This document shows, one piece after another, positions 26,639 to 36,289 of a stretch of DNA of 64,000 bases (the stretch's first letter is position 1; each line of letters begins with the position of its first letter). Origin of the DNA: Lutimonas vermicola (lineage in GTDB: Bacteria; Bacteroidota; Bacteroidia; Flavobacteriales; Flavobacteriaceae); NCBI RefSeq assembly GCF_038433205.1, contig NZ_JBCDNA010000001.1, positions 1,054,001-1,118,000 on the forward strand, in the 5' to 3' direction. Made by a program: the position numbers and the translations under genes. Under the pieces are notes generated by a model, which worked only from the letters and a program-made list of their open reading frames with translations, was not told the origin of the DNA and searched no databases.

Positions 26639-28054
26639 CTACTGCATTATTTTCTCTTTCAAATCGATCTTCTTTACATCGCTACTATCGGGTCGAAATA
26701 CACTTCCGAGAATCATTCCTGTAAAACTGGCCAAAGTTCCATAAATAGTCGGGTGCACCCTGGTATCAAAGGCGTCTGATAACAACCAGATAACAAATCC
26801 GGCAAGAATTGCCATCCAGGCACCAAAAACAGAGGATTTTTTCCAATAAAGGCCAAGCGTTAGCGGCGCCAATAAACAGATCATGATAAGAACGGCCGAG
26901 GAAACAACAAGACCATGTATATTGGTGTCGCGCATCGCGAAAACACAGGAAATAAGAGCAATCAAAATCACACTGATCCTTGTCAATAAAAGCAATCGTT
27001 TATCGGTCATATTTGGCATATAAGGTTTTAATAAATTTTCTCCAATGATGGTAGCCGGAGATAACATGGCCCCACTGGAAGTACTGAGTATCGCGGAGAT
27101 AAGCGCACCAAAAAAAAGCATTTGAACCGGCAGGCTATTGTATTGTGCCACCATGCCCGGAATCAAATTTTGTCCGTGATCATCTCCCATTAACTCAGGA
27201 TGGAGCCTGGCTGCGCCCAAGCCGATGACCAAAGGCAGGGCTCCGACAACAAATATGAGCAGGGCGCTTAAGAACACACCATACTGTCCTTCCTTTGCTG
27301 ATTTTGCTGAAAATACTCTTTGATAAATCTCCTGAGCAGGTATAGCACCTATTCCAAATGCCATCCACATGGCAATATAATCTGTCCAATTGTATAAGCC
27401 GCGATCAGGGAAAAACTGATAGAAATCCTCAGGTCTATTCTTAAAGATGGGTACGATCCCTCCCGTTTGATCAAGTATATTGATCAAAACAATCGAAAGG
27501 CCTGCCACTATAAATACACTTTGCAACAAATCAGTAAAGGTCACAGCCCACATACCACCGATATAGGTATAAATAACCACAATAAAAGCTCCAAGGAATA
27601 TACCATTTTGGACAGAGATACCTATCAAAGAATGAAAAAGATAGGCAAGAGCGACAAACTGGGCAGCAATCCAAAAAAAATAGGTGTAAACATAAATTAA
27701 GGAGGTAATGAGTTCTATGGATTTGCCGAAACGTATTTTGAAAAAATCACCTAAGGTGACGATGTCCATTCGGTACAATTGTCTTGCAAAAAAAAATCCA
27801 ACCAGGATAAGACAGATAAAACTGCCAAACTGATCGGTAATAATACCCATGATACCTTGCTCTACAAAACGCCCCGGAACACCCATGATCAGCTCAGGAC
27901 CGAACCAGGTCGCAAAAATAGTAACCCCGACCAATACCATCGGAAGGCTCTTGCCTGCCAATGTGAAATCACTTGTGGTTTTTACTCTTTTAGAGGCCCA
28001 AAACCCTATAGCCAGCGTTAGGGCAATGTATAAAAAAATAGAGGCAACAAGCAT
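26639..28054 (-). CDS. Sodium:solute symporter (SSS family)
   Basis: A 471-residue transporter with about 13 membrane helices. The start FWASKRVKTTSDFTLAGKSLPM and the following TIFATWFGPELIMGVPG are typical of SSS proteins. YTYIGGMWAVTFTDLLQS and IPAQEIYQRVFSAKSAKEGQYG continue the family pattern. It imports a solute with Na+; the solute is unknown (amino acid, sugar or organic acid are all possible). The gene appears single, with 104 bases before the hexapeptide gene. Confidence 0.9.
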   Translation of the reverse strand: MLVASIFLYIALTLAIGFWASKRVKTTSDFTLAGKSLPMVLVGVTIFATWFGPELIMGVPGRFVEQGIMGIITDQFGSFICLILVGFFFARQLYRMDIVTLGDFFKIRFGKSIELITSLIYVYTYFFWIAAQFVALAYLFHSLIGISVQNGIFLGAFIVVIYTYIGGMWAVTFTDLLQSVFIVAGLSIVLINILDQTGGIVPIFKNRPEDFYQFFPDRGLYNWTDYIAMWMAFGIGAIPAQEIYQRVFSAKSAKEGQYGVFLSALLIFVVGALPLVIGLGAARLHPELMGDDHGQNLIPGMVAQYNSLPVQMLFFGALISAILSTSSGAMLSPATIIGENLLKPYMPNMTDKRLLLLTRISVILIALISCVFAMRDTNIHGLVVSSAVLIMICLLAPLTLGLYWKKSSVFGAWMAILAGFVIWLLSDAFDTRVHPTIYGTLASFTGMILGSVFRPDSSDVKKIDLKEKIMQ

Positions 28055-28134
28055 ACATTGGTTTAGTTAAAGCTAAAGATAGGAATTTATTTTTTTAAGG
28101 CTTGGACTGATTTTTGTGTATCAAAACCTGACAT

Positions 28135-28662
28135 TCAATGCGCTCCAAGGATCATTGGATGATATTTTGCAACAAACATTTCCACTTCTTTTTTAGAAAA
28201 CGGGTCTGGATAAGTCATAAGCAATAACGGCACAACAGATTTACCGTCATTCAAAGAGGGCAATTCATACTTGTGGCCATTGAGTTTAAACCCGATGGTT
28301 TCATAAAATTTAATTCTTCGTTTGTCGAGCGCAGAATTAGGTAATTCAACTTCCAAAATAATGGGTTTGTCACGACTGCATATAAACTGTTCAAGGATCA
28401 TTTTTCCTAACCCCTGGTTTCTATGAACGGCTGAAACCGCAAAATGTTCTATATAGCTGTAGTCGTCAAAGTTCCACCAGAACATAAATCCAATAAAGCC
28501 ATGTTCATTGACGAAAACATCAAAATTGTATAATGGGTTCTTTATGACCAGTGCTTGAACCTCTTTTGACCTCCTCATTTTCAGGGGGAATGCATCTTTG
28601 TATAATTTCCAGGCCTGCTCGAAAAACTTATCCGAAATGTTTTCAAGCTTTATGAGTCTCAT
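28135..28662 (-). CDS. GNAT-family N-acetyltransferase
   Basis: A 175-residue GNAT. The CoA-binding loop is HRNQGLGKMILEQFI (~83-97) after the strand YSYIEHFAVSAV, and FYETIGFKLNGHKYE is the C-terminal motif. Its start overlaps the end of the MscS gene by 20 bases, so the two are co-transcribed. Substrate unknown. Confidence 0.85.
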   Translation of the reverse strand: MRLIKLENISDKFFEQAWKLYKDAFPLKMRRSKEVQALVIKNPLYNFDVFVNEHGFIGFMFWWNFDDYSYIEHFAVSAVHRNQGLGKMILEQFICSRDKPIILEVELPNSALDKRRIKFYETIGFKLNGHKYELPSLNDGKSVVPLLLMTYPDPFSKKEVEMFVAKYHPMILGAH

Positions 28663-29566
28663 CCGCTTTCAGAATATTTAGATTCGGTATTTTAACAATT
28701 TCCACAGTTGTTGATGCCAATACGACTTTTCCATTCGTCTTTTCAATTTCAGCTCCAATTAATTCATTCAATACATGTTTGGTATACCTCCTTTTCTTAT
28801 AATCTACAATATACCTCAGGTTAAATTGAATCCAGTTATCGTTCATTGTTATGGCAAGGGTTGGATTCACCTCAGCATCTTCAATATAATATTTGTCGAC
28901 AACGTCTTTCCATTTTGAAATTGATGCTTTAACATATTTCGATAATTCTTCAGAAGCAACCTGTATCACTATTTTTTTAGCAAGCTCCAGATCGGAACCG
29001 TACCTGATTGGCAAATCAAATTCATCCCAAATAAATGGAAAATCCTTGGAGTAATTGTAAACCGGGCCGCGGAATACAAAAGCATTGCTAAGCTTGACAA
29101 TTCTACCGCTATAATTATCGCTGCTGACCCACTCTCCTATTTCCATCATCGTTGTATAAATGGTATCAACATCAATCACATCACCTTTTATTCCATTGAT
29201 TTCAATTCGGTCACCAGGTTTGTATACTTTTACAAAGAAAATAAAAATTGAACCGGCGATGCTCAGGATAAGTTCCTGGAGTGTAATTGTAATTCCGGCA
29301 GTTAAAAGCCCGATCGCAAGGGCAAAATCTTTAATATTCCCTGTAAAGTAAGAGATTGAAAGGAAAATCAGCAGAAGGTAACCAATAATCTCAATCCCTT
29401 TTTGAGATTTATACCTCGTGGTACTGTCTGGTAAATTCTTCCTGATAATTTTTCTCAGGAACTGAATAATCATCACTATAAAAATAACCCATATCAGATA
29501 TTTGATCAGGGAGCTTGATGTTGGATGCTCCAGCATCCACTGTCTTATGAGTTCAATTGACTTCAT
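28643..29566 (-). CDS. MscS-family mechanosensitive ion channel
   Basis: A 307-residue inner-membrane protein with about four N-terminal helices. The pore-lining helix and beta domain are visible as ALAIGLLTAGITITLQELILSIAGS and KPGDRIEINGIKGDVIDVDTIYTTMMEI, which match the MscS core. The C-terminal domain follows (RYGSDLELAKKIVIQV). It releases solutes on osmotic downshock. It is coupled by overlap to the GNAT gene downstream. Small-conductance family members of similar length are common in this phylum. Confidence 0.88.
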   Translation of the reverse strand: MKSIELIRQWMLEHPTSSSLIKYLIWVIFIVMIIQFLRKIIRKNLPDSTTRYKSQKGIEIIGYLLLIFLSISYFTGNIKDFALAIGLLTAGITITLQELILSIAGSIFIFFVKVYKPGDRIEINGIKGDVIDVDTIYTTMMEIGEWVSSDNYSGRIVKLSNAFVFRGPVYNYSKDFPFIWDEFDLPIRYGSDLELAKKIVIQVASEELSKYVKASISKWKDVVDKYYIEDAEVNPTLAITMNDNWIQFNLRYIVDYKKRRYTKHVLNELIGAEIEKTNGKVVLASTTVEIVKIPNLNILKADETHKA

Positions 29567-29615
29567 AATTTATAATAATTTCCTGCAGCTTTTATCTCAA
29601 TGATTTTAAGAAAGG

Positions 29616-31142
29616 CTAATTGATTTTCTTCAATTCAAAAATATCCTTCCTCCTGTCTCTTAGATTCCGCACACTCCCAAACTGATTTAATTCCCTCAGT
29701 AAATCAATGTCAACATCTGCAATTAATATCATTTCTGTATTTGTTGTCGCTTCAGCTTTGATTCCATTAGCCGGGAAGGAAAAGTCACATGGAGTAAATA
29801 CCATGGACTGGGCAAACTGAATATCCATATTATGAACCTTGGGAAGGTTACCCACGCTCCCGGCAATGGCCACATAACATTCATTCTCAATGGCCCTGGC
29901 CTGTGCACAATGCCTTACCCTTGAATATCCATTTTGTGTATCGGTTAAAAAAGGAATAAACAGGATATCCATTCCTTCATCAGCCAAGATTCTGCTAAGC
30001 TCAGGAAATTCAGAATCATAGCAAATCAAAACTCCTATCTTTCCACAATCTGTATCAAATGTTTTTAATACATTGCCTCCCTGCATTCCCCATACTTTTG
30101 CTTCATCAGGCGTCACGTGCAACTTTTCATATCGTTCAGTTGTACCATCCCTCCTGCATAAATAACCCACATTATAAAGAAGCCCATCCCTTAATTCGGG
30201 CATACTTCCGGTTATGACATTAATATTGTAGCTAATGGCAAGTTCCGAAAACTTTTGAACGATCATTGGGGTATATTTGGCCAATTCCCGAATTGCCTGT
30301 GATTCAGGAAGATGATTGTCATCTGCCATTAACGGAGCATTAAAAAACTCAGGAAATAAAGCAAAATCAGATCGGTATGCAGACACCGCATCTATAAAGT
30401 ATTCAGCCTGCTGCATTAATTCGGTCATATCTTTATACAGGCGCATTTGCCATTGCACAAGGCCCAGGCGAATGATTTTTTTCTTAGCGACTGCCTTCTT
30501 TGACTGCTTTTCATAATAAATATTATCCCATTCGAGCAATACGGCGAATTCATTCGACAACTCGTCTCCTTCAAGGTAGCCCTTTAATATTTTTGAAGGA
30601 TGAAAATCATTCGAAATTTGAAAATTTAAAACAGGGTCATGGATCTCTTTACGCTTCACTTTTTCAATATATTCCTTCGGGGAGAGGCTTTGAGCGTATT
30701 TATGATAATTTGGGATCCTTCCTCCAAAGGCAATCCCCCTCAAATTCAATTTTTCGGTAAGTTCTTTTCTGTAATCGTACAATCGGCGACCCAAACGTAA
30801 ACCTCTGTATTCGGATTTGATAAAAACATCGATGCCGTATAACACATCTCCGTCAGGTTTATGGGTACTGAATGTATAATCACCCGTAATTTCTCTATAG
30901 GTATGGTGCTCGTCAAAAGAGTCATAATCAACCAGTATAGACAATGCACAGCCGGCCAACTCTCCATTCACCCTGATCACAACCTGCCCCTGTTGGAAAT
31001 TCTCTATCAACGATTTTATCTGAGCTTCTTTCCAATAAGAATTTGGCATACTGTCATATGCCTCAATCATGGCCTCCTTTAACTCGTGGTAATCATCAAG
31101 TGTTAAAAAATCGAGCTCAATATTCTCTATGTTTTGAATCAT
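29616..31142 (-). CDS. GNAT acetyltransferase fused to carbon-nitrogen hydrolase (nitrilase superfamily)
   Basis: A 508-residue cytoplasmic fusion. The N-terminal GNAT (about 1-180) has IKSEYRGLRLGRRLYDYR as its CoA loop. The C-terminal nitrilase-superfamily domain (about 222-500) holds the complete catalytic triad: Glu265 (LFPEFFNAP), Lys340 (YEKLHVTPDE) and Cys374 (VLICYDSEFPE). This architecture is known as a conserved bifunctional family, but the physiological amide or amine substrate is not established to my knowledge. The gene is single and is followed by the MscS gene after 49 bases. Confidence 0.9.
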   Translation of the reverse strand: MIQNIENIELDFLTLDDYHELKEAMIEAYDSMPNSYWKEAQIKSLIENFQQGQVVIRVNGELAGCALSILVDYDSFDEHHTYREITGDYTFSTHKPDGDVLYGIDVFIKSEYRGLRLGRRLYDYRKELTEKLNLRGIAFGGRIPNYHKYAQSLSPKEYIEKVKRKEIHDPVLNFQISNDFHPSKILKGYLEGDELSNEFAVLLEWDNIYYEKQSKKAVAKKKIIRLGLVQWQMRLYKDMTELMQQAEYFIDAVSAYRSDFALFPEFFNAPLMADDNHLPESQAIRELAKYTPMIVQKFSELAISYNINVITGSMPELRDGLLYNVGYLCRRDGTTERYEKLHVTPDEAKVWGMQGGNVLKTFDTDCGKIGVLICYDSEFPELSRILADEGMDILFIPFLTDTQNGYSRVRHCAQARAIENECYVAIAGSVGNLPKVHNMDIQFAQSMVFTPCDFSFPANGIKAEATTNTEMILIADVDIDLLRELNQFGSVRNLRDRRKDIFELKKIN

Positions 31143-31157
31143 TCTTTATTTTTTATT

Positions 31158-31165
31158 CAAAGATA
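31158..31165 (-). promoter_or_regulatory. Candidate -7 box for the GNAT-nitrilase gene
   Basis: On the minus strand this reads TATCTTTG, a match to TAnnTTTG, only 15 bases before the ATG at 31142. A TTG (31181-31183, minus strand) lies upstream at somewhat short spacing. The leader would be very short. Confidence 0.35.
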
Positions 31166-31258
31166 AGTGTAATTTATTTTCAATTACATATTAATATTTG
31201 ACCATTAATGTCATTACTCTTTTAATTTCATCTTTTAAACAGACCCGCTTTATTTGCG

Positions 31259-32002
31259 CTAATTTGATGATGATGTCATCATCAATTGAACCAGCGTAAC
31301 TATTCCGATAATCAGAATAAAAATCAGGGACAACCTTCTGAATCTGGACTGTGGTATAAAAATCAATAATTTTTTCCCAACAAAAGAACCCAGAAGGCCA
31401 ATGACCAATAAAAAAGGGACATAAATCAAATCATGCTTATGGATGTATCCATTGTTGTAATAGACAAATGTTCTTGAAAAATCAATCATAAAATCGATAA
31501 AAGCAGAAGTTGCTATGAATACGCTTTTTTTCAGATTGAACGCGGCCATTGTCAAACCTCTTATGGCACCTCCTGTACCTAACAATCCTGCCGAAAAACC
31601 CGATAACGCACCACCTGCAATAGCATTATTCTTATTAGGAGAAATACTTATTTCACTTTTGACTAAAAATAACAAACTGAATCCAACGAGAAATAAACCT
31701 AAAATAATTTCTAAAAGTGAACTGCTCACATATTTAGAAAGCAGGCCACCCAAAATCACAAAAAATACAGCAGGAGCTCCTATGTTTAAAAGAAGATTTT
31801 TATCCAATCCTTTTTTAAACAAAAAGATCTTACTCAAATTACTGGATAAGTGAAAAATTGCAGTAAGCCCTAATACAGAATGGAAGTCAAAATAAAAATT
31901 TCCTAAAGGAACAAAAAAAACTGAGGAGCCAAAACCACCGACAGTTCCTATAATTTCAGCGATCAGAGCCAATACTATAAAAATAAAATTGACGTCTTTC
32001 AT
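31259..32002 (-). CDS. TauE/SafE-family sulfite exporter-like permease
   Basis: A 247-residue membrane protein with about eight helices. IAEIIGTVGGFGSSVFFVPL at the start and the repeat AGGALSGFSAGLLGTGGAIRGL in the second half are the two TauE signature repeats. The family exports or imports sulfur-containing or carbon-containing anions. The open frame extends to 32065, but the ATG at 32000-32002 (MKDVNFIFIVL) gives the usual short N-terminus, so it is preferred. Single gene. Confidence 0.87.
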   Translation of the reverse strand: MKDVNFIFIVLALIAEIIGTVGGFGSSVFFVPLGNFYFDFHSVLGLTAIFHLSSNLSKIFLFKKGLDKNLLLNIGAPAVFFVILGGLLSKYVSSSLLEIILGLFLVGFSLLFLVKSEISISPNKNNAIAGGALSGFSAGLLGTGGAIRGLTMAAFNLKKSVFIATSAFIDFMIDFSRTFVYYNNGYIHKHDLIYVPFLLVIGLLGSFVGKKLLIFIPQSRFRRLSLIFILIIGIVTLVQLMMTSSSN

Positions 32003-32242
32003 TTTTATCTTTTTTATAACAGCACATTTGTTGTAGCAATCAGATAGCTTGTACAAACCATGCATTTAAGGCTCCCCCCTTCTTATGCAAGTTACTAAAA
32101 TATCATTCTAAGATATCATGGATGTAACAAATAGTTCATTTGACTAACCTGTTTTTTTTCACAAGAATATATGCAGCATATACCGGGTTTTTACAAATCG
32201 TGATGTCATTTAAGGATTAGACCTCAATCTGCAGTCATTTTT

Positions 32243-32953
32243 TTAACTGAGGTTGACCCCGAACAAATAGCCCGCAAGGGCGGTTAAACCCATGGCAGCT
32301 GTTCCCCAGAACGTAATTCTAATCACAGCCTTTACAACATTTGAACCACCTGTTTTTGCCGCCAAGGCTCCCAGTATGACCAGAAATACAATGGCGAAAC
32401 CGTAAAGGTAATACTCCATATGAGACAATGGAAAGAAGAACGTTACCAAAAAAGGAAGGCTGCCCCCAATCGTAAAAGCCAAACCCGATGCCAAAGCAGC
32501 CTGAATGGGATTTGCCTGGCTTATTTCATTGATGCCAAGCTCATCTCGTATATGCGATCCAAGAGCGTCGTAAGCCGTCAGTTCTTCGGCCACAGTTAAG
32601 GCCGTTTCTTTTTTTAATCCTCGCTTTTCATAAATTTCGGCCAAACGCTGAAGTTCAACTTCGGGCATTTCCTCTAATTCTATTCGTTCCCGTTCAAGAT
32701 CAGCCCGTTCGATATCAGTTTGCGAACTGACCGAAACATATTCACCGGCAGCCATTGAAAGCGCTCCTGCAACAAGGCCCGCCAAAGTTGCAAGAACAAT
32801 AGGCTCCCTGATATCGCTTGCGGCGGCTATACCTATGGCAAGACTAGCCGTTGATAATATACCGTCATTTGCACCCAGAACTGCCGCCCTAAGCCAATTA
32901 CTTCTGTGTATATAATGATTGTCTAGATAATCATCTTTCGTTTCTACTGTCAT
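32243..32953 (-). CDS. VIT1/CCC1-family divalent metal transporter
   Basis: A 236-residue membrane protein. The first helix region NWLRAAVLGANDGILSTASL and the second, AGALSMAAGEYVSVSSQTD, are hallmarks of VIT/CCC1 proteins, and ERADLERERIELEEMPEVEL is the cytosolic metal-binding helical insert. The family moves Fe2+ or Mn2+ out of the cytosol. It stands alone with 240 bases after it towards the TauE gene. Confidence 0.9.
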   Translation of the reverse strand: MTVETKDDYLDNHYIHRSNWLRAAVLGANDGILSTASLAIGIAAASDIREPIVLATLAGLVAGALSMAAGEYVSVSSQTDIERADLERERIELEEMPEVELQRLAEIYEKRGLKKETALTVAEELTAYDALGSHIRDELGINEISQANPIQAALASGLAFTIGGSLPFLVTFFFPLSHMEYYLYGFAIVFLVILGALAAKTGGSNVVKAVIRITFWGTAAMGLTALAGYLFGVNLS

Positions 32954-33036
32954 TGATATTTATATTAAGGGTTCGATACAAACTATTGATTTTATAAAAA
33001 AGAATCTAAAGGGTCATCACATGTAACCGGTGGTTT

Positions 33037-33498
33037 TTATGCCCTTTCTTCAAAGGGAATGATAAGGCCTTTTTCAATATAATTTTTTAATCCGTTAAGG
33101 AGCATCGCCCAGCAGAATGAGGATCTCCTAAAATGAGCATTGCACTCAGGCCAGCCTCTGTGCCAAAATTGAAGATGTACCTTACTGTCATTCTCTTTCA
33201 AATCAAATCCGAAAGAGGTTGGATCCCAATCACGGTCAGATTCAACCATTTTAATATGAAATGACTTCTGTTCTTTAAGTTTTATGACTTTACCATACCA
33301 GTCATAACCTGGGCCAAAGAAAAAATTATAGGTTTCATTCTCTTTTGGAATCCCTTCGCAAGTATAGGGCCACCAATTGACAAGATGCTCAGGTCTCGTA
33401 ATATATTGAAAGACCTTTCCAAGATCTGCATCAATGATCAGATCATGATAAATGGAATATACGTTTTCTCCCGGTGTGTCTGTTATTATTATATTCAT
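33037..33498 (-). CDS. SRPBCC (START/AHSA1-like) domain protein
   Basis: A 153-residue cytoplasmic protein. The helix-grip pattern DLIIDADLGKVFQYITRPEHLVNWWP and the closing VHLQFWHRGWPECNAHFR fit the AHSA1 or polyketide-cyclase-like SRPBCC family, which binds hydrophobic ligands. The specific role is unknown. It is 83 bases from the CCC1 gene. Confidence 0.75.
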   Translation of the reverse strand: MNIIITDTPGENVYSIYHDLIIDADLGKVFQYITRPEHLVNWWPYTCEGIPKENETYNFFFGPGYDWYGKVIKLKEQKSFHIKMVESDRDWDPTSFGFDLKENDSKVHLQFWHRGWPECNAHFRRSSFCWAMLLNGLKNYIEKGLIIPFEERA

Positions 33499-33647
33499 GG
33501 TCCTAAAAATATATTGTCAATCATAATCGAATCTTTGTGATCAATTTATTATTTCTTACCCCCGGCTCCTTTATCCATTTAAGTCTCAGCCCTTAATTTG
33601 ACTGCCCCTTCGATGGGCAGGCTATTTCTGTTCTGTCACAAACAGAC

Positions 33648-34226
33648 TTATACATCTTTTGCTTGCCAATCAATACCTCTTAACCTTTGAATACCAAACA
33701 GAAATGAAAGTACAATAAGTACGATGAAAAATACAGAAGTCGTTGTGCTTTTTACAATTGAAAACAGATTTGCAGCCAGCATAACCTGCTTAGACAAATT
33801 CGGATACTCACTCAACAAGTAAACAATACTGAAATTCTCGAGATAATCTGCAATTCCGGCAATGATTGGTATAAAGCAAAGATAAAATAGGGAACCCTTT
33901 AGTTTGTTGATTTTATTGAGAAAATAAGCAATTAGAAAACAGTAGGTGATAGCAAAAAAACCGGGATAGATCATATCAACCGGTATTTGATTAAAAAGGT
34001 AGCGTTGACGCCCCTGTTCTCCTAAGGTGTCAAAAAGGGTTCTGATATAAGTCGCATCGTAGCCTAAAGGCATCATATCCAATAACCTCAGACCATTTGA
34101 AAATTCCATGACCCTTGGAATTGTAAATAACAGCATGATAACATAAACAAGCGTTGTTATCACAAACAGAACCAGTACTTTTTTTCCTGACAGGTTATTC
34201 TTTATGACCTCCTTAAACCGATTCAT
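33648..34226 (-). CDS. Uncharacterised membrane protein, four to five helices
   Basis: A 192-residue hydrophobic protein. Helices are seen around residues 16-35, 70-85, 93-112 and 140-170, with a polar loop between helices 1 and 2 (MPLGYDATYIRTLFDTLGEQGRQRYL). I do not recognise the family with confidence. It lies 80 bases after a SnoaL-like lipoprotein gene, on the same strand. Codon usage resembles its neighbours, so it looks like a resident gene. Confidence 0.7.
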   Translation of the reverse strand: MNRFKEVIKNNLSGKKVLVLFVITTLVYVIMLLFTIPRVMEFSNGLRLLDMMPLGYDATYIRTLFDTLGEQGRQRYLFNQIPVDMIYPGFFAITYCFLIAYFLNKINKLKGSLFYLCFIPIIAGIADYLENFSIVYLLSEYPNLSKQVMLAANLFSIVKSTTTSVFFIVLIVLSFLFGIQRLRGIDWQAKDV

Positions 34227-34306
34227 CCATCAACTAGTTTAACAAAGTTATTACTATAGACAATTCTTACACAAAACACCTAATTCATATGTTGCACAAT
34301 CGATTT

Positions 34307-34783
34307 TTATAATCCAATATCCCTGTACATTTTCCAGCTTCCATCTTCCTGTTTCCAAACTACCAGGTATTTACCCTCACTTTTTACCTGTTTATCCTTA
34401 TCCAAAAATTCATAAAGCCCTATTTCAACCAGATATTCACCATCACTAAAAAGTGAATTTGTGGTAAATCTTACTTCAGGAGTCCCTCTTTTAACAGCAT
34501 TTGTTATCATAGAACCCCAAGCAGAAGCGAGATCGTCTTTTTTAATTGAACCAAAGGTTCCGTCGCTTGCATAATGCCCGGCCAAAGCCAGCGAATCAGC
34601 ATTTTTAAAATCTTCGGAGAATTGCTTCACATTATTTTCGATTTCCTTTCTGGCCTGTACCATATCAATCCCATTATCTTGAGATTCGGGTGCCATTTTT
34701 TTCTTTTCGCTACAGGAAAGGCTCATACATAATATAATCAAGATCAGTGGACACAGAGAGATAATTGCTTTTGTATTTTTCAT
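34307..34783 (-). CDS. SnoaL/DUF4440-like (NTF2 fold) lipoprotein
   Basis: A 158-residue lipoprotein: the signal ends in the lipobox ..MSLSC with Cys24. The mature domain matches NTF2-like DUF4440 proteins, with FSEDFKNADSLALAGHYASDG, then LYEFLDKDKQVKSEGKYLVVWKQEDGSWKMYRDI. Such proteins bind small ligands or act as accessory stabilising domains. Membrane-anchored in the periplasm or outer membrane. The PNPOx-like gene lies 50 bases upstream and may be co-transcribed. Confidence 0.8.
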   Translation of the reverse strand: MKNTKAIISLCPLILIILCMSLSCSEKKKMAPESQDNGIDMVQARKEIENNVKQFSEDFKNADSLALAGHYASDGTFGSIKKDDLASAWGSMITNAVKRGTPEVRFTTNSLFSDGEYLVEIGLYEFLDKDKQVKSEGKYLVVWKQEDGSWKMYRDIGL

Positions 34784-34833
34784 TTTAGTAAATTAAAGTT
34801 AATTTTATTTCCATTACACAAATAAGCCATTGA

Positions 34834-35385
34834 TTACTTGTGCGTTCCATCAAATAATACTTTTTGCGGCTCCCAGCTCAGTGGATCACCAACAATATTC
34901 CGAGTATTGCTAATAACTTCCATCCATTCGGGAGTGACTTTGATTAACAGATAAGCTTCCTCCTTATTCTGATAAAAGGCCTCCCATTCTTCTTTCCATC
35001 GTTCCTGTTTTTCGATTGGATCATCTACAATTTGTGCCTGGCCATGGATCATAACATAACCCGAGGCATCCTGATCCAGATAAAACAACGTTACCCTTGG
35101 ATCATTTTTGATTTGAGTTACCTTTCTGCTTTTTGAATTTGTTCCTAACCAGACTGTAAAATCATCTTCAGGAAGAAAGGCATCCATGACCCTCGCTCTC
35201 GGGCGACCTTCCTGATCTAAGGTGATCAGTGTACAGGTACCTGCAGCAGACATGATTTCCCTTGCTGCATGGGTTATTGTAATGTTCAACGGTATTTTTG
35301 ACTCCTTATCCTGACTGAATCCCTTGGAAGGCCATAAAAGAATCAGGAGCGCGACAGCACAACTACATATTCTTATGAGTTTCAT
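34834..35385 (-). CDS. Exported pyridoxamine 5'-phosphate oxidase-like protein (split-barrel)
   Basis: A 183-residue protein when started at the ATG at 35385, which exposes a normal signal peptide (MKLIRICSCAVALLILL...FSQ); the upstream ATG at 35433 would bury it. The split-barrel flavin-binding domain is seen in GTCTLITLDQEGRPRARVMD, DFTVWLGTNSKSRKV and DPRVTLFYLDQDASGYVMIHG. This family binds FMN, F420 or haem; here export to the periplasm is unusual, since flavoprotein relatives are normally cytoplasmic. The function is unknown. Confidence 0.82.
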   Translation of the reverse strand: MKLIRICSCAVALLILLWPSKGFSQDKESKIPLNITITHAAREIMSAAGTCTLITLDQEGRPRARVMDAFLPEDDFTVWLGTNSKSRKVTQIKNDPRVTLFYLDQDASGYVMIHGQAQIVDDPIEKQERWKEEWEAFYQNKEEAYLLIKVTPEWMEVISNTRNIVGDPLSWEPQKVLFDGTHK

Positions 35386-35619
35386 TGTTTTACTTTTAAG
35401 CTTTTTCGTTCCAATTACAGTGACATGATTCACTTAATGTCTTCAAAGCGTGAATATGCACCATTGGAAGAAGACACAACCAAGTTACTAAAAAACCCTC
35501 ATAATACCTGAAATAAAATCAAACATTACACGGACTTACAGTCTGTTAAACAGTGCTTTGTATTATTAAAAAATATTGATTTTTGGTTAAAACTGCATCC
35601 TCCTGACCTTGATGGGATC

Positions 35620-36252
35620 CTATTTTATCATGTCCATGATGATAGGCTTTAAACCACTAAAGAAGAATTCAACCGCGATCACCATAACGATCAGCCCCAT
35701 GAGCCTCATCATTACATTATTTCCGGTCACCCCGAGAAATTTTATGATTCGGGAAGAACTGTAAAGTATCAGATATGTGAGCAGGATGACCAGGAGAACC
35801 GTAGTGATTAAAATTACTTTTTTCTCGATAGAATCAGCGTCTTCCATCATGACTATAGAATTTGTAATGGCCCCGGGACCGCAAATCATGGGTATGGCCA
35901 AAGGTGTTATAGAAATGTCATTGATATAGGTTTTGACTTCAGATTCCTTTATCTTAACTTTTCCCAGTCGTGCTTCCAGCATATCCATTCCCATCAGGAA
36001 AAAAATCACACCTCCCACAATCCTAAAACTATTGACAGAAATCCCAAAAAAATTGAACAAGACCTGGCCTGAAAAAGCAAAAAACACAATGGTGAAAAAT
36101 GCAACAATCGAAGCCTTTCGCGCCGTATTCGTTCTGTGCTGCTGATCCAAATCAGCAGTCATCGTCATAAAAATGGGCATTGTTCCCAAAGGGTTTATCA
36201 GCGTAAAAAATGAAGTGAAGGTCAAAATCGAAAAAGTTACTAATTCATTCAT
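35620..36252 (-). CDS. MarC-family (UPF0056) membrane protein
   Basis: A 210-residue membrane protein with six helices. TSFFTLINPLGTMPIFMTMT at the N-terminus and TPLAIPMICGPGAITNSIVMM in the middle are the two repeated MarC motifs. The open frame runs to 36333, but the ATG at 36250-36252 (MNELVTFSI) gives the family's usual start and avoids overlapping the NYN gene. MarC proteins are transporter-like; an earlier link to multiple antibiotic resistance was not sustained. Confidence 0.88.
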   Translation of the reverse strand: MNELVTFSILTFTSFFTLINPLGTMPIFMTMTADLDQQHRTNTARKASIVAFFTIVFFAFSGQVLFNFFGISVNSFRIVGGVIFFLMGMDMLEARLGKVKIKESEVKTYINDISITPLAIPMICGPGAITNSIVMMEDADSIEKKVILITTVLLVILLTYLILYSSSRIIKFLGVTGNNVMMRLMGLIVMVIAVEFFFSGLKPIIMDMIK

Positions 36253-36289
36253 TACGTCATTTCTGATTTTTAATGTAAAAATAAATTCA

